Notes: generated by a model from the sequence alone, not told the origin. Shown: positions 34,948-48,215, counted from the stretch's first letter. The stretch: DNA of 64,000 bases from Whitmania pigra (GCA_021613335.1 JAJTWR010000236.1:2668501-2732500), one strand, 5' to 3'. Numbers and translations are program-made.

Positions 34948-35096
34948 GTTATGGTGGTTATGGTGATGATGACTTGGATAAGGACTTATGAGTGTCATTT
35001 ATATTTGATGACCTTTCAAGTTCCCGTAATTAATAACTAGCGAGTGCAGTGCCTTCAGTTATTAAGATAGACGCATCATTATCATCATCACTGTCG

Positions 35097-35133
<37 letters not shown>

Positions 35134-35304
35134 TATCATCATCACTGTCGTCATCATCATCATCATCATCATCATCATCGTCTGCTCCAAATGCTAACTC
35201 TTGTCAAAGTCTCTTTGCCTCATTTCCTTATGAGTGGGAGGATTGATAGGTCCTTGATGAAATGATGAATGATATGATGATGATGATGATGATTGTTATT
35301 ATTA

Positions 35305-35373
<69 letters not shown>

Positions 35374-35375
35374 TA

Positions 35376-35406
<31 letters not shown>

Positions 35407-35516
35407 TATTATTATTATCATTATCATTATTATTATTACATGAGCGAGAGGGAAAGCGAAACTGGGTCTGTGGGTCGAATCAATGGCGTGTGTTTCGCTC
35501 CTGCAATAAATCACTG

Positions 35517-35547
<31 letters not shown>

Positions 35548-36295
35548 ACCTCATTAAATTCATTCAAGGCCGTTTGTCAACGTGGTTACAGTAATTCTAC
35601 TGGTAATTCATTGCACAATGTCTCGAGACATTTTTTGGGAGTTGCTGAAGAATTTCCAATATTTCGTTGGCGCTTATGCCTAATGACGTATGAATAATGA
35701 ATGAGCATGATTGGTTAATTAGCATAATCACCCGGCTGATTGGTTATGCGTATAATAATTACTAGGCAATCAATTATTCATGGACGTTCGTTTCAGACCA
35801 TTCTACACCAGTTCCAAGTCCCAGTCGTCCACTTATTACAATGCTCCCTCGACTCTCAGCAAGTTAGACGATGATGACGATGATGATGATGCTTATGACG
35901 GTGGTGATAATGATAATGATGATCAGTTGTCATTAATAATAATAATTAAAATATTATGATTATAATAATTACATAGTCATCTTCATCAATGATCATTACA
36001 ATTCATTTTTGGAAAGGCAACCCGAGAGAAATATTCACTCCGTGTGCACATTAGTGTTGTTGTATCGTAGTTGTTGTAATGCTAACCAAATATATTTGTA
36101 TAACCATCATCATCATCATTACCATCATCATTATCATCATCGTCGTCGTCGTCTTCATCTTCTCCATGACAGTTTCAGAGCCTGTTGCGACAAGAGTCAT
36201 TACAGTTCCAACGGACAGAAGGACGAGGGAGATGTGTACGGACGATTGGTGGATTTTCAACCCATCACCAGGGTGCGTTGGTCATGATGACGATT

Positions 36296-36328
<33 letters not shown>

Positions 36329-36476
36329 GCAGTGGGGAGGATAACCATTTACATGGTTAAATGTTGATTGTGATTGAACTGTTGAACCCGATTGCCCTGG
36401 TGTCTTTTGCAGTGGAAATTTAGACTGGTTGCCATATTCATCCTTCGTCATCATCATCATCATCATCATCATCACC

Positions 36477-36517
<41 letters not shown>

Positions 36518-37017
36518 AGGAACCAGTGGTCCTCTCTAAGAGAGAGAAGTGTGTCTTGGAGCTTGTCACCACTGAGAGAAACTTCACGGATGCCCTGCAG
36601 ATGATTAAAGAGGTTAGTCATCCTAATCATCGTCATCATCATCATCGTCATCGTCATCATCATCATCATCATCTCCATCATCACAATCTGTATCATAGCC
36701 ACTGCAGCCATGATAGTCATCGTCACCTGTTCATCGAGTTTGTTCTCCTAAGTCTGTAATTAAATTTTTGATGTTTTTGAGTTTTTTGGTGAATCTTTTG
36801 TGCCTGGCTGAATGATTTGGATAAGATTGTTTTGTTGGATGAATGGGTGAATGGGTGAATGGTTTGGATGTCGTTGGGATGAACAACTGAGAGGTCAGGA
36901 GGATGACATGCATGGCAGGTGTTTGTCGTTGAATATTCATAAGTCGAATCTCATGCACTGTTGTCACGTGCTGAATAACCAATTAACCCTATAGGGGGGG
37001 GGGAATCTTATGCCTTG

Positions 37018-37053
<36 letters not shown>

Positions 37054-39164
37054 ACATCAACAACATCATCATCATCACTGTGATCATCATCATCCCCAAT
37101 GCGATCATGAATAAAATTGTTATTGTTGTTGTTGTTGTTCACAGTTTTTCATGAAACCTCTCAAAGAGATATTACCTCAGAAGGATTACGACACCATATT
37201 TCTCGGAATTGAGGTGAATTTGTTTTCAATTATTAATTGAATGGGCATTTATTATTTATTATTTTGCATTTAAATTGCCTATAAAAGTGATATTATTGAT
37301 GCTAAAATATTAACGATTAAAGCTATTTTTTAAAAGTTGTTTTCTCATAATAACGTAACAATAAATATTGTCATAAATAAAACTTCTTGTAAATATTATC
37401 ATTATTATTATTTTTTTTTTAAATTTTAATTATAAAATTATAAACTAAGTTTTATTATTTTATAATAACAATGATAATAATAATTATTATTAACTTATTA
37501 TTATTATAATTTTTATTGTCATTTTATAATTATTATTAACTTATTATTATTATTATTATAATTATTATTGTCATTATCATTATTAATATTGTTACCATCT
37601 CGAACAGCACCTGCACACAGTCCACAGTGGCTTCTACGAAGACCTGAAGAAAGCCCACCAGAACTCGATGTGCGAGGAACGCTACTCGACCTCGACGCTC
37701 ACCATCCCCGACTGCTTCATCACCTGGAAGGAAAGGTTCCTCATCTACGGAGAGTACTGCTCCAACCTGCCCAAAGGTCAAAACATGCTCGACGACCTTT
37801 GCGCTGCCGATCCCTCGGTGGGCAAAAAGATCGAGGTGAGGGAACGTTCGCGCTTCGACGCGGTCGGACTTTCGGCTCGCGTCGCGTTTATGATTGTATT
37901 AATGATATTAACGATTAATTATATTAATGATACCGGCGTCCTCGGTAGTTTGGCGATAATTTTATTAATTTATTCGTGCGACGTCCAGGACAGCCAGATG
38001 GAAGCCAACGAAGGACGATTCAAACTGAGGGACCTGCTCTCAGTACCCATGCAGAGGGTGCTCAAGTATCACCTCTTTCTCAAGGTAAGTGGAGGTTAAT
38101 TTATTATAATGAGTTCATATTATAATGAAGCCATATTTTCTTGATTGTTATGTGGAATAATCCATTATCATCATCATCATCCCAGGAGTTGATAAAGAAC
38201 ACAGATAAGAACCATCCTGAACTAAAGAGCCTGGAGAGGGCACTTGATGAAATACAGGTATATCATCATCATCATTATCATCATGGTCGTCGTCATCATC
38301 ATCATCATCATCATATTGTTAATATTTATTAAATCTATTCCAGGACCTCTCATTGTATGTTAATGAAGTCAAGAGGGACAATGAGGCTCTGTTGCTATTG
38401 GAGGAAATTGAACACAGGTGAGCAACGAATAATACATCTATGGCCAATGAACGTGTTCTGCATTAATTATGTTAATGAACATTTATTTGTAGCATCACTG
38501 GATACCAAATGGTGAGCTGCAGTAGTGGTTGATTGGTTAAGCGTAATTGAATATTAAATAGGCGAATAATTGATTGATTGATTGATTTCAATCCAGCCCG
38601 AAAACATGTCCCTCAAAGACTACGGAAAGTTGCTGATGGACGGAGAACTGAAACTGAAAGCCCACTCTGACTACAAAACAAAAAATAGGTGCCCCTCTTC
38701 TCATTGGATATGAGCCCTTGTGGGAGGAGCTATGATTGTATAATGCCAATGGATGGGATGATGCTGGAATTTCAGCACGTTTACATCATGCTGTATAAAC
38801 AAAAAATTAAAATTTGCATATTTATTGATGAATTGTTGTTATTGAGTTACATTTATGTGAGTGGAATTGTATTTTAATATTCATGCCATCGTCAGATACG
38901 TGTTCCTATTTGACAAGGCTCTTCTGCTGTGTAAGATCAAGGTCGGTTAAATTGTTTATTATAATTGATTATGATATAATTAGTGATTATACTATTTAAT
39001 AATATTGATTATTATTATTACTTAACTTCTTAATCAGGGTGTGTTGTACAGCTTCAAAAATGCATTGGCTGTGTCTTCATTTGAGGTCGAAGACGTCAAC
39101 ATCAAGGAGAAGGAAAGAGTTAGACGATGATGATGATGATGATTATTATTATTATTATTGTTAT

Positions 39165-39197
<33 letters not shown>

Positions 39198-42100
39198 AAT
39201 CAGTATAACTATTGCTATTATTATCATTATTATGCCAGAAACAAGGTCATGTCATTATAAAGTGATGTAAATAATTGCTCGATTTGATAAAAAAAATTAA
39301 AGAAAGATAATTATAAGATAAAAGTGTAATTATATTTTTTTCGTAATCGTGCAGATGAAAATGTAATTACAAAACAATTATATTCAATTTAATTTAATTG
39401 TCGCCTCGAATAACTTTCTCCAAGTCTGTCTAGTTTTGTTAATGTTTTAATTTATTTTTAGAAATTTATAATTACACTCAATTTAATTTAATTTAATTCT
39501 CGCCTCGAATAATTTTCTCCCGAGTCTGTCCGGCTTTGTTGACGTTTTAATTTATTTTTAGAACTTCGGTTTCACTTTCATCCTCGGCGAGAAGAACCGG
39601 GAGAATGCGTACACCATCGGTTGCAAGACCATCGAACTGAGGAACAAGTGGATCGAGGCCATCAGGAAGGCACAGTCAGTATTATCATCATCATCATCGT
39701 CGTCGTCGTCATCATCATCATCTTCAGTACCCATGATGATCATCATCATCATCAGTACCCATGATCGTCTTCGTCATCATCGTCGTCGTCGTTATCATTA
39801 TTGTCGTCGTCAGTATCATCATCATTGTCAAGACATTGTCATCTTAATTGTATCATGGATGTTGTTATTATCGTTGAGTCGGTTAATCTAATAGTCGTTG
39901 TCGGCAGTCTTACGACGATATAATTTGTAATCCTTACTAATAATAATAATAGTAACAGATTATGCTATTTGTAATGAATTTCATTATTACTATTATTGTT
40001 ATTATTAATTATTATTATTACATAACTAATTAGGGACAACTTCAGTCCTCCTCATGCACAGAACCAGCTGCACGACTTTCAAATGACCAGTTTCTCGGAA
40101 CCAACCATCTGCGACGTGTGTCGGAAGCTGCTCAGGTGAGTTAATTATTAATTAAAGATTATTAATTATTAATTAAATATTATTAATTTGTAATTGAAGA
40201 TTATTAATTATTAATTAAAGATTGTTAAGTATTAAGCATAAATTCATCTGGCCTTAATACATTAATAACTCATCACAATTGCATATAATAATAAGTAATA
40301 GATATAATAATAATAATAAAAATATTACATAATAATAACATAAACAACATGTAACATGCCAATTATTAAACCTCAGGAGACATAAATGCAGATGAATCTT
40401 TCAATGTTGACACAAACTTGTTTAAATTGTTTTTAAATTTTAAAAAAATTTTTTAAATTTTTACACTTCAAACAAACTCTTGCGAGAACTTCACAAACGG
40501 CTTCTTTTGAAGAGATCATTTTTTTTTAATGCTATTTTTAGCTTATGGGAATTTATCGACTATCTAAAAATAAATGCAAGAGTGATTTAATGATGTGCAG
40601 TGCATATTCATGTCCTGATGAATATTTATGAGCGATTGTTTATGTTTCATATCAGAGGCGTCTTCTTTCAAGGTTACAAATGCATGAGTGAGTTGTTCTC
40701 ATTAATTGGTTGATTAATAAATAAATAAATAATATTAATAATAAAAAATAATTAATTGAGTATTTAAATCCAGTCAATTTTTCCCATTATAAATTAATAT
40801 TTTTTTGGGAGCTTTTACCTAATTTTTAGTCTTTCTTGACTTTTTGTTTCTTTGTAAACAATTTATTTTCCGTCGTCATAGAAACCCAGATGGTGGTACA
40901 TAAGGGCTGCATAGAGAAGGCCAAAGACATGACTGGTGAGATGCTCATTAATTATTCGTAGCTGTGGAAGCAATTAACTCCTAATGACGTCATGAATCAT
41001 AATATTTTTAATTTTTTTATGTATGTATTATTTACTGCCATTAATAATGCTAGTCCTTGCTCTCGCATCATTTTATTACAACAAATTTGTAATGATAATT
41101 ATTGTCGTTGTCATGAAAATATTATAAAAAGTTATTATTATTATTTAATTATTATTATGATTGTCATCATTTTCCAGGTCCACCTCGAGTTCCTCCGAAA
41201 CCAACACCTTCCAAGTCCTTGTCACTGAACCACGGGGATAGGGCACTCAAGGGTGATTACATTGCTTATGCTAATTATTCACGAATAAATTATGCTAATC
41301 TGTTGCAGTAACAGACTCGTTAGTAAAAGTTACTTGATTAAGTGAACCATGTAAATATTGACATAATAATATTGTGATTTTAAGAATATTATTTAATAAT
41401 AATATTTTAATAATTTGCATCTTGTGTTGGTGTGAAGCAAGTTGCTAAATTATAATTAAATAAATGAAAATGCGTTCACTTGAAAAGGGAAAGCGAAAGT
41501 GACTCGAGCCTACAATGGAATTCCCCAGCCTCCGAACAATGGAAAGCCTCTTGTCGTATTTGTAGACCAACTGGTTGACGTCACCAACAACGATGATCCC
41601 CTCTGGTTTGAGGTGATGATGATGATGATTATTATTATTTTTATTATTATTGTTAGTTAGTTAGTTTATTGCAATTATATTTTACATTTATATATTTATT
41701 TATTTAGTTGACGCCCTTGTATTTAGTCAAAGTGTTGACAATGTTAACTAAGTAATCAATTAAGTAATTCTTGTGATTAATTAATTAGTTACATTAATAT
41801 CCTATTGGTGGACTCCAGTCTTGATTGACAGTTGGTTGATTGATTGTTTATCTTCTCAGGGGAGGTGCGAAGGTTCTGATGGATTCTTTCCCAAGGAATG
41901 CGCCATTTTCAATGCAGCGGTATAATTCATCACATTCATTGCATTAATGATGTGTGTTTTTTTATTGGTTGATTGATAATGTGTGATGTATGTAATGAGG
42001 TTATTGTGAGGTTAAGAATTGCGGCGATTTATAATTATTATGCAAATGAACTTACAGTTGATATTATGTCGTTGGTATGTTATTATTATTATTATTATTA

Positions 42101-44531
42101 TTATTATATTATTGTAACTTTAGGTAACCAATTTGTATTATAATTTGAAGTATTATTTCATTTACTCTTCAGGCATATATAATTACATCTGTAATTATTA
42201 GACTATTAGGCTTTTAATTTTATAAAATGATAAACAAAGTCATATTTTATGAAAATTTAAATTTATTACGTGCAACTCGATACTTTGAATGATGACTAAG
42301 CAGATATTTTTAGCTGAGGAGTTCAAATTAGGTTGTGCACATAAATTAGGTCTTGTCAAAGTGAGTCCCACACATTGTATTACAATGACACGTGCACGAC
42401 TAATAAACATCCTGTTGACATCCATGACTCCTGACATCGAGAGCAGACCATTGGTCCTAAGCTTAAAAATCAACATGGATGCTTGCTTGCTCTCGAGAAA
42501 ACATTGAAGACATTTATCTGAATCATGCATCTGATGAATTTAGCAACACATGTTCAGTCAACAACGACAACACTATCAACTACCATTGTACCCTCACAAC
42601 AACAACAACACTATCAACTACCATCGTACCCTCACAACAACACTACCAACTAGTGCCATACCCTCACAACAACAACAACACTATCAACTACCATTGTACC
42701 CTCACAACAACAACAACTCTATCAACTACCATCGTACCCTCACAACAACACTACCAACTAGTGCCATACCCTCACAACAACAACAACAACACTATCAACT
42801 ACCATTGTACCCTCACAACAACAACAACACTATCAACTACCATCGTACCTCACAACAACAACAACACTATCAACTACCATCGTACCCTCACAACACACTA
42901 CCAACTAGTGCCATACCCTCACAACAACAACAACACTATCAACTACCATTGTACCCTCACAACACAACAACACTATCAACTACCATCGTACCCTCACAAC
43001 AACACTACCAACTAGTGCCATACCCTCACAACAACAACAACTCTATCAACTACCATCGTACCCTCACAACAACAACAACACTATCAACTACCATCGTACC
43101 CTCACAACAACACTACCAACTAGTGCCATACCCTCACAACAACAACAACACTATCAACTACCATTGTACCCTCACAACAACAACAACACTATCAACTACC
43201 ATCGTACCCTCACAACAACAACAACACTATCAACTACAATCGTAACCTCACAACAACACTACCAACTAGTGCCATACCCTCACAACAACAACAACAACAA
43301 CAACAACGTGCCCTCATGGTTTCGTTTCCGTTCAGCCTCGTTTCAACCCCGAAAACCACGTCGTCCCTGTCCCCGTTGACCTGCAGTGCCCGCCTAAGGT
43401 GGTTAGGTCCCATTCGGAAACGATGCCTAGGCCGTGCACCCTCTCATCGTGGCGTCCGGGTTGCCAAAACCCCCTGAGGAGTTCCGAAGACGGACCGCTC
43501 GTTATTTACCCGAGGAGGAGATATACGCACAACATTTCCCCGTCCTCCGATTGGTCGCTCACAGGGTACGACAACCTCGATGAATTCAACAATTCGCTCC
43601 TCTCCTGGCCCTGGTTAGTTCTCTAATTAGTGGGAGGAGTCAGCAGGCCCCGTCCTTCTATTGGCTGTTCTTTCTCGTCGATTGGCTTATCTCGAGACGA
43701 ACCACTGCTTTGATTGGTTTCAATCGACCGCTTTGGCTGCTGATTGGTCTATTGAATGATTTCTGATTGGTCGCTCGAATGCATCGTTCTTTCAATGTTT
43801 TTCAAAGTTTCAAATGCAAATTTAATGTTTTCTAGCTTGTGGCGTTTCGATGATAAAAGTTGAGGATTCTGTGCTCATTGAACCATCGAAGAATGCTTCA
43901 CATATACAGTGCTGATGATGATTTCGGTGGTTATGATGATGATGATGATGATGATGAGTCAAGGGGATTTCAAGCATTTACGTTTAAAGAGGCATAGCAT
44001 GGTGCCAACGATGATGATGATGATGATGATGATGATGACCTAGTTTATCGATGGTGAGCATTTACATATATATATATATATATTTCGTATGCAGTTGCCA
44101 TGGTGATGTTGATAACGTTGGTGATGATGATGATGATGTTATACGATGGATATTCACCGAGTAACTCCTCAGTTAAACAACGTTCTATTCGTGACTTCGC
44201 TGATGATGATGACGATGACGATGATGACGACGACGATGACGATGTCCTTGGGGATCGTGGTGATGAGATCCATGATGATTATGATCGCGCTGGTGATCAT
44301 GCTTATGATCTTGTTCCTGTCCGAGGTGGTCATGATGATGATCTTGTTCCTGTCCGAGGTGGTCATGATGATGATCTTGATCTTCGTTACTCTCCTCCGT
44401 GGCCGGTCCTTCTCTTGCTCTACGGGGAAATTAAAGCATTAATATTCATTAGATGGATGACGTCGTGAAGTGTTTTATTATAATCATTATTATTATTATT
44501 ATTATTGTTATTATTATTATAATTATTATTA

Positions 44532-44567
<36 letters not shown>

Positions 44568-44724
44568 GTATTGTTATTATTATTGTTATTATATTAGATT
44601 AAATTATTATATTAAATGTTATATTTTATTTGTTTATTAAATAATATACTATCTTAAGATGTTGTATATATTCTCTCGTGAGTGCAATGTAATGGGCCAC
44701 CCACGTCGAATATCGACAACGGTG

Positions 44725-44790
<66 letters not shown>

Positions 44791-44842
44791 GTTATTATCG
44801 TTTTATATGCATTTGCACTGAGCAGATACTAATGATTTGCTA

Positions 44843-44941
<99 letters not shown>

Positions 44942-47935
44942 GCGGAATACAAAAGTAAAAGGCTCTCATCATGCCAATGAAGCCATGTTTTCACTTCAAG
45001 TTCATGAGCTTTAAAATCAACAAAATTAAACGAACCATACATGCCACTCAATAAAAAATTTTAAGGATTTATTTGCTTTTTTTTAGCCAAAGAATTATGA
45101 CAATTATTTATGATGGTTATAATAACGGATTATGCAACCGATAATAATAATAATAACTGATTATGTAACTGATTATAATAACTGGTTGTATATCTTCGAA
45201 ATCCCACAACCTCCTAATAGCTGTTGACCTACATAAGCACAGTGTAACCTAAAATGCAGGGAAGCAGGTCACAAAAGTCTCAGCCATTGGACCATGCTCC
45301 CCTATCATTCCAACCCCCGCAACCATCGACGGGTGGCGGGTTCAAAAGGCCATGCCAGCAGAACTTTTTCCAAGAGGCTATTGGCCTGGAAGGCTTCTCT
45401 TGGTATGACCTTTGACCCGGTTGCTTGCCGGTGATCTGACACGGTTATCTGACGTCTGATTGGCCAGCTTGATTTGTGTTTGACTGGGTTCTGTTTAGCT
45501 TTGGTTGGATTAACCTGCAATTCTAATTATTAACGATGCTGTGTCTTGACCTGGATCTGTTGGATTGGTTACTGGCATTTGTTGACCTCATTTAAAATGG
45601 GTCAATGGTTTCCTTTTGAAATACGAGTTTGTTTCTACTACGTGTGGAGTCTGTTGAAACATTTGGGTTTGTTTTGGTTAACTCGAATCTGGCTTTGTTC
45701 GCCTTGCTTTGTTTTGCTTTGACGGCTTTGTTTTACTTTGACGGCTTTGTTTGTTTGGCATGTTTCGTTGTTTTGTTTCAGCTTGGACTGAAGTTTGCCC
45801 GGTTGTTCTTTTGGTATTAATTTCATTTCAAACTGCACGTTAGACTTTGCGTCGTCCTCATTTTAATATTCACGATTCACTCAATATTCAGTAGATCAGT
45901 AGATCCCTCTAACGACTCGTAGCACCATCGTATAATCGTTCTATCGACCAATGAAATTCCTTCGCCCAGGTTCGTCGGTGGAATGAGCAGGGATGAAGCC
46001 TCGAGGAAGTTGGAGATGTTTCAAGATGGAACGTTCCTCGTTCGAGTCAGCCAATCAGCGACCAGGAGAGGGGAGTACGCCCTCAGCATAAAGTCAGTAT
46101 TGACCAATGAAACGTTACCAGAACAACTTGAATTGTTATTATTTTCAAAAGAAAGTTTATTTGAAATTCTTTTAAATATTCCTATTTTATATGATATTAA
46201 TAACTACAAATAAAACTATTCCACCAGCAGAAATATTTATTTATTTTATTACAAAAAAAAAATACCAATTGTTATAAATAAGTTGAAATATACTGCAACT
46301 ACTAACATCATCATCATCGTCGTCATCATCATCATCATCATCATCATTGTCAACATCATCATCGTAACTTTGAATCTCAACAGATATGGAAGAGGTCATC
46401 CAGTGAAGCACATAAAAATACAGAAGAACCACGAAGGCATGTTCTACATAGCTGACTGCAAAATGTTCCACAGTATTCAGGTCAGCAGTAGTTCAAAGGC
46501 ACGGTGTTCGAATCCTAACTCTTCCTTAGACCTTGTATAATACAATAGACTTTGATGAATGGAAGGTTGGGTGGATGACATGAAATTGATGGATTGTGGA
46601 AACTTTGCTTATTTGAAATGGTTATTTGGTTAAGCGATTAATCACCTTCATTTACATGTTATTGTATAAGCAACAAAATATACATTAATTTATGATTATG
46701 ATTATAATAATAATAATATAATTTATCATTTATAATTTATTATTATATTGGCATGCCAGTTGGCATAGAGGGTTGCGTGCCCGAGAGCGAGGGTGAAAGC
46801 CACAGTGGTTTGCAACCCCGCTCGTGCCCTCGGTTAGGGGCACTACGTAAATGGTGGATCGACTGAGAAATGCCTTCGCATCCTATTCAGATACATAAGT
46901 CACTAAAAAAATCGTCTAAATACATGCATTTATTAGCTAATAAATTATTATCAATTAATTAATAATTAATTAATTAATGTTATTATTTTCAAAGGACCTC
47001 GTCCACTTCTACCAAAAAAACTCCCTTCAACCAAGTTTCTCGGAGGTTCCGACCACTCTCCAGATACCGTACAAAGATGCCCTCGGTGATTATGATGATT
47101 AAGACGGCAGTTATGATGATAGTGGTGGTGGTGATTATGATGATTAAGATGGCAATTATGATGATGATGGTGGTGGTGATGATTAAGATGGCAATCATGA
47201 TGATGATGATGGTGGTAATTGCGTGTCGTATCAATAAACAACATTGTAGCATTGCCAATATTTGTGAATAATAATAACGTATTGCATGAAATTAATGTTT
47301 GCAATTGCATCAGCAATTAATGATTAATTAATCGCGTCGCGCGATCGCAACCATTCCAAACTCCAACATCGCATAAAGTAACTGCAACCAATCCAAACTT
47401 CAACATCGCGTAAATTAATTAACTGCAACCAATCCAAACGCACCATCGCATAAATTAATTAACTGCAACCAATCCAAACGCACCATCGCAACTTCACACC
47501 CGTCAGGAGACCTCGGCATCCTGGGTTACTGCCTGGCCAACTACGAGTACGTGGCCCAAGAACCAAACCAGTTGACCTTGACCAAGGGCGACCTCATTGC
47601 CATCATCAGCCAATCGGATGACTGCAGAGGCTGGTGGAAGGGTAGCCTCAATGGAAAGGTGAGTTTGCGAATGGAGTCGATCGAGAGGAGCTGGGTTCGA
47701 AACCTGCCTCGTGATGTTGGCCCGGCGTGGATGCTAAAGACGGCGATGACGCGAGATGATCATTCGACTTCATAATTAGGGCGGATCACTTTTTATAAAT
47801 TATTATTATTTTATTATAATGTTGGTGGCCAAACAATTGGCTCAGAGGTTCATTAATATTAAATCATAATTCTTATAGGTCGGCTATTTCCCCAGCGCTT
47901 TTGTGATCAAGACAGATGACGAGGGCCGTCCTTAA
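30329..47935 (+). CDS. VAV: VAV family Rho/Rac guanine-nucleotide exchange factor
   Basis: Exons: 30329-30541, 31598-31714, 34601-34659, 35797-35862, 36179-36272, 36520-36612, 37145-37213, 37608-37835, 37989-38084, 38186-38257, 38344-38417, 38493-38511, 38597-38688, 38896-38941, 39038-39118, 39562-39674, 40034-40135, 40656-40687, 40882-40935, 41178-41252, 41488-41612, 41860-41919, 43336-43613, 45970-46092, 46384-46480, 46995-47085, 47507-47658, 47879-47935; about 925 codons. VAV couples tyrosine-kinase signals to Rac/Rho. Domains by residue: CH 1-120 ([26 protein letters not shown]); acidic/tyrosine linker 125-184 (EGDVYGRL); DH 185-395 ([19 protein letters not shown]); PH 400-512; C1 512-575; SH3-like 600-661; SH2 753-857 ([11 protein letters not shown], phosphotyrosine-binding Arg present); SH3 857-925 (ALYDY-type [23 protein letters not shown]). 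The linker exons 4-5 are the least certain. A possible poly(A) signal lies at 48145. Orthology to the VAV family is certain; the single-gene symbol is generic. Confidence 0.95.
31906..31965. repeat. TCG/TCA microsatellite
   Basis: Compound (TCG)n(TCA)n tract about 190 bp downstream of VAV exon 2, inside a 2.9-kb intron that is mostly repeats. Confidence 0.9.
32042..32382. repeat. (TAA)n microsatellite, VAV intron 2
   Basis: About 340 bp of TAA/ACAATAA repeats. On the minus strand, unique sequence ending GTGAACAAATACAA runs straight into the array (near 32395-32380). This looks like the 3' tail of a retroelement from which the array could have grown. Confidence 0.93.
32900..33105. repeat. GGAT / GAATATATGAAT compound tandem repeat
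   Basis: Blocks of (GGAT)3-7 alternate with GAATATATGAAT, giving a higher-order period of about 32-40 bp. It is intronic in VAV. Frames through it (Ser/Ile/His/Pro-rich) are repeat translations, not genes. Confidence 0.9.
33190..33590. repeat. 54-bp minisatellite of TCA/TCG triplets
   Basis: CACCATCGTCCTCGT recurs at 33226, 33280, 33334, 33388, 33442, 33496 and 33553. The period is exactly 54 bp, with 57 for the last. The unit is a multiple of three, so all frames stay open; the minus strand reads as long Asp/Glu runs. It lies in VAV intron 2 and I do not call it a gene. Confidence 0.92.
34680..35440. repeat. Cluster of GAT/TCA and ATT microsatellites, VAV intron 3
   Basis: Separate arrays: GAT at 34685-34770 and 34897-34972, TCA at 35072-35180, GAT/ATT at 35277-35440. 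Both strand senses occur within 800 bp, so any transcript of this intron could form long GAT/ATC hairpins. Confidence 0.88.
36445..36516. repeat. (TCA)n array running into the VAV exon 6 acceptor
   Basis: CATCATCAT repeats continue to within three bases of the acceptor ATAG before 36520, leaving no normal pyrimidine tract. The array itself (one T and one C per triplet) must serve as the tract and supply the branch site. Confidence 0.88.
42550..43312. repeat. 36-bp minisatellite with 108/147-bp higher-order units, VAV intron 22
   Basis: The monomer is about 36 bp (core CTATCAACTACCATCGTACC plus CTCACAACAACAA). A marker monomer containing CTAGTGCCATACCC appears at about 42650, 42758, 42905, 43012, 43120 and 43266. 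Spacings are 108, 147, 107, 108 and 146 bp, meaning alternating three- and four-monomer units. It ends 24 bp before the acceptor region of exon 23 (43336). Long Asn/Thr/His/Tyr reading frames here are repeat artefacts. Confidence 0.93.
44469..44942. repeat. ATT and GAT microsatellites, VAV intron 23
   Basis: ATT arrays at 44480-44600 and 44727-44798, and an almost pure GAT array at 44843-44942. At 44015-44035 and 44195-44380 there are further GAT stretches with a doubled GATCTTGTTCCTGTCCGAGG unit. Confidence 0.9.
46750..46852 (+). mobile_element. tRNA-derived SINE-like element, VAV intron 25
   Basis: A-box-like GTTGGCATAGAGGG (46760-46773) and B-box-like GTGGTTTGCAACCCC are about 45 nt apart. 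A tail GGCACTACGTAAATGG follows, which matches the GGCGCTATATAAATGG tail of the element at 527-674 with three differences. Base composition is GC-rich against an AT-rich intron. Confidence 0.6.
47346..47492. repeat. 40-bp minisatellite next to the final VAV SH3 exon
   Basis: The core GCAACCAATCCAAAC recurs at 47347, 47384, 47424 and 47464, a period of 37-40 bp, separated by AACATCGCATAAATTAATTA-type spacers. It ends about 15 bp before the acceptor at 47507. Confidence 0.88.
47665..47765 (+). mobile_element. Possible SINE fragment, last VAV intron
   Basis: It contains a perfect pol III B-box core, GGTTCGAAACC (47694-47704), preceded by GCGAATGGAGTCG, similar to the A-box area of the element at 527-674 but only about 25 nt away. 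It begins directly after the SH3 exon donor, so part of the reading frame past the donor is SINE sequence. Probably a deleted copy. Confidence 0.4.
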
Positions 47936-48175
47936 GTCGACTCGTCGACCAATCAGAAGCAGGATTCGACTCCATGCGACCTCTAACCCCATTTGCTCAT
48001 TTGCTGTATCCCCATCTTTTCATCATCGTTTCATTGATCTTTGATGAATTATTCATGAGTAGTGGATGACCCTGATTGGTCGATGGTATGTCAATAAGCA
48101 ATGAGCTCCTTTTGAGTTCATCGCTAATGTTACGTGATGCGTTTAATAAATATAATTTATTTCTTATTTTTATTA

Positions 48176-48215
<40 letters not shown>

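Noticed and set aside
42479..43379. Long Asn/Thr/His/Tyr-rich plus-strand ORFs
   Set aside because: They are translations of a 36-bp minisatellite; the VAV phases require exon 22 to join exon 23 at 43336, skipping this region.
45240..45500. GC-richer stretch with GGGTTCAAAAGGCC as a tRNA gene or SINE
   Set aside because: A B-box-like core is present, but no convincing A-box or cloverleaf could be drawn and no shared tail was found.
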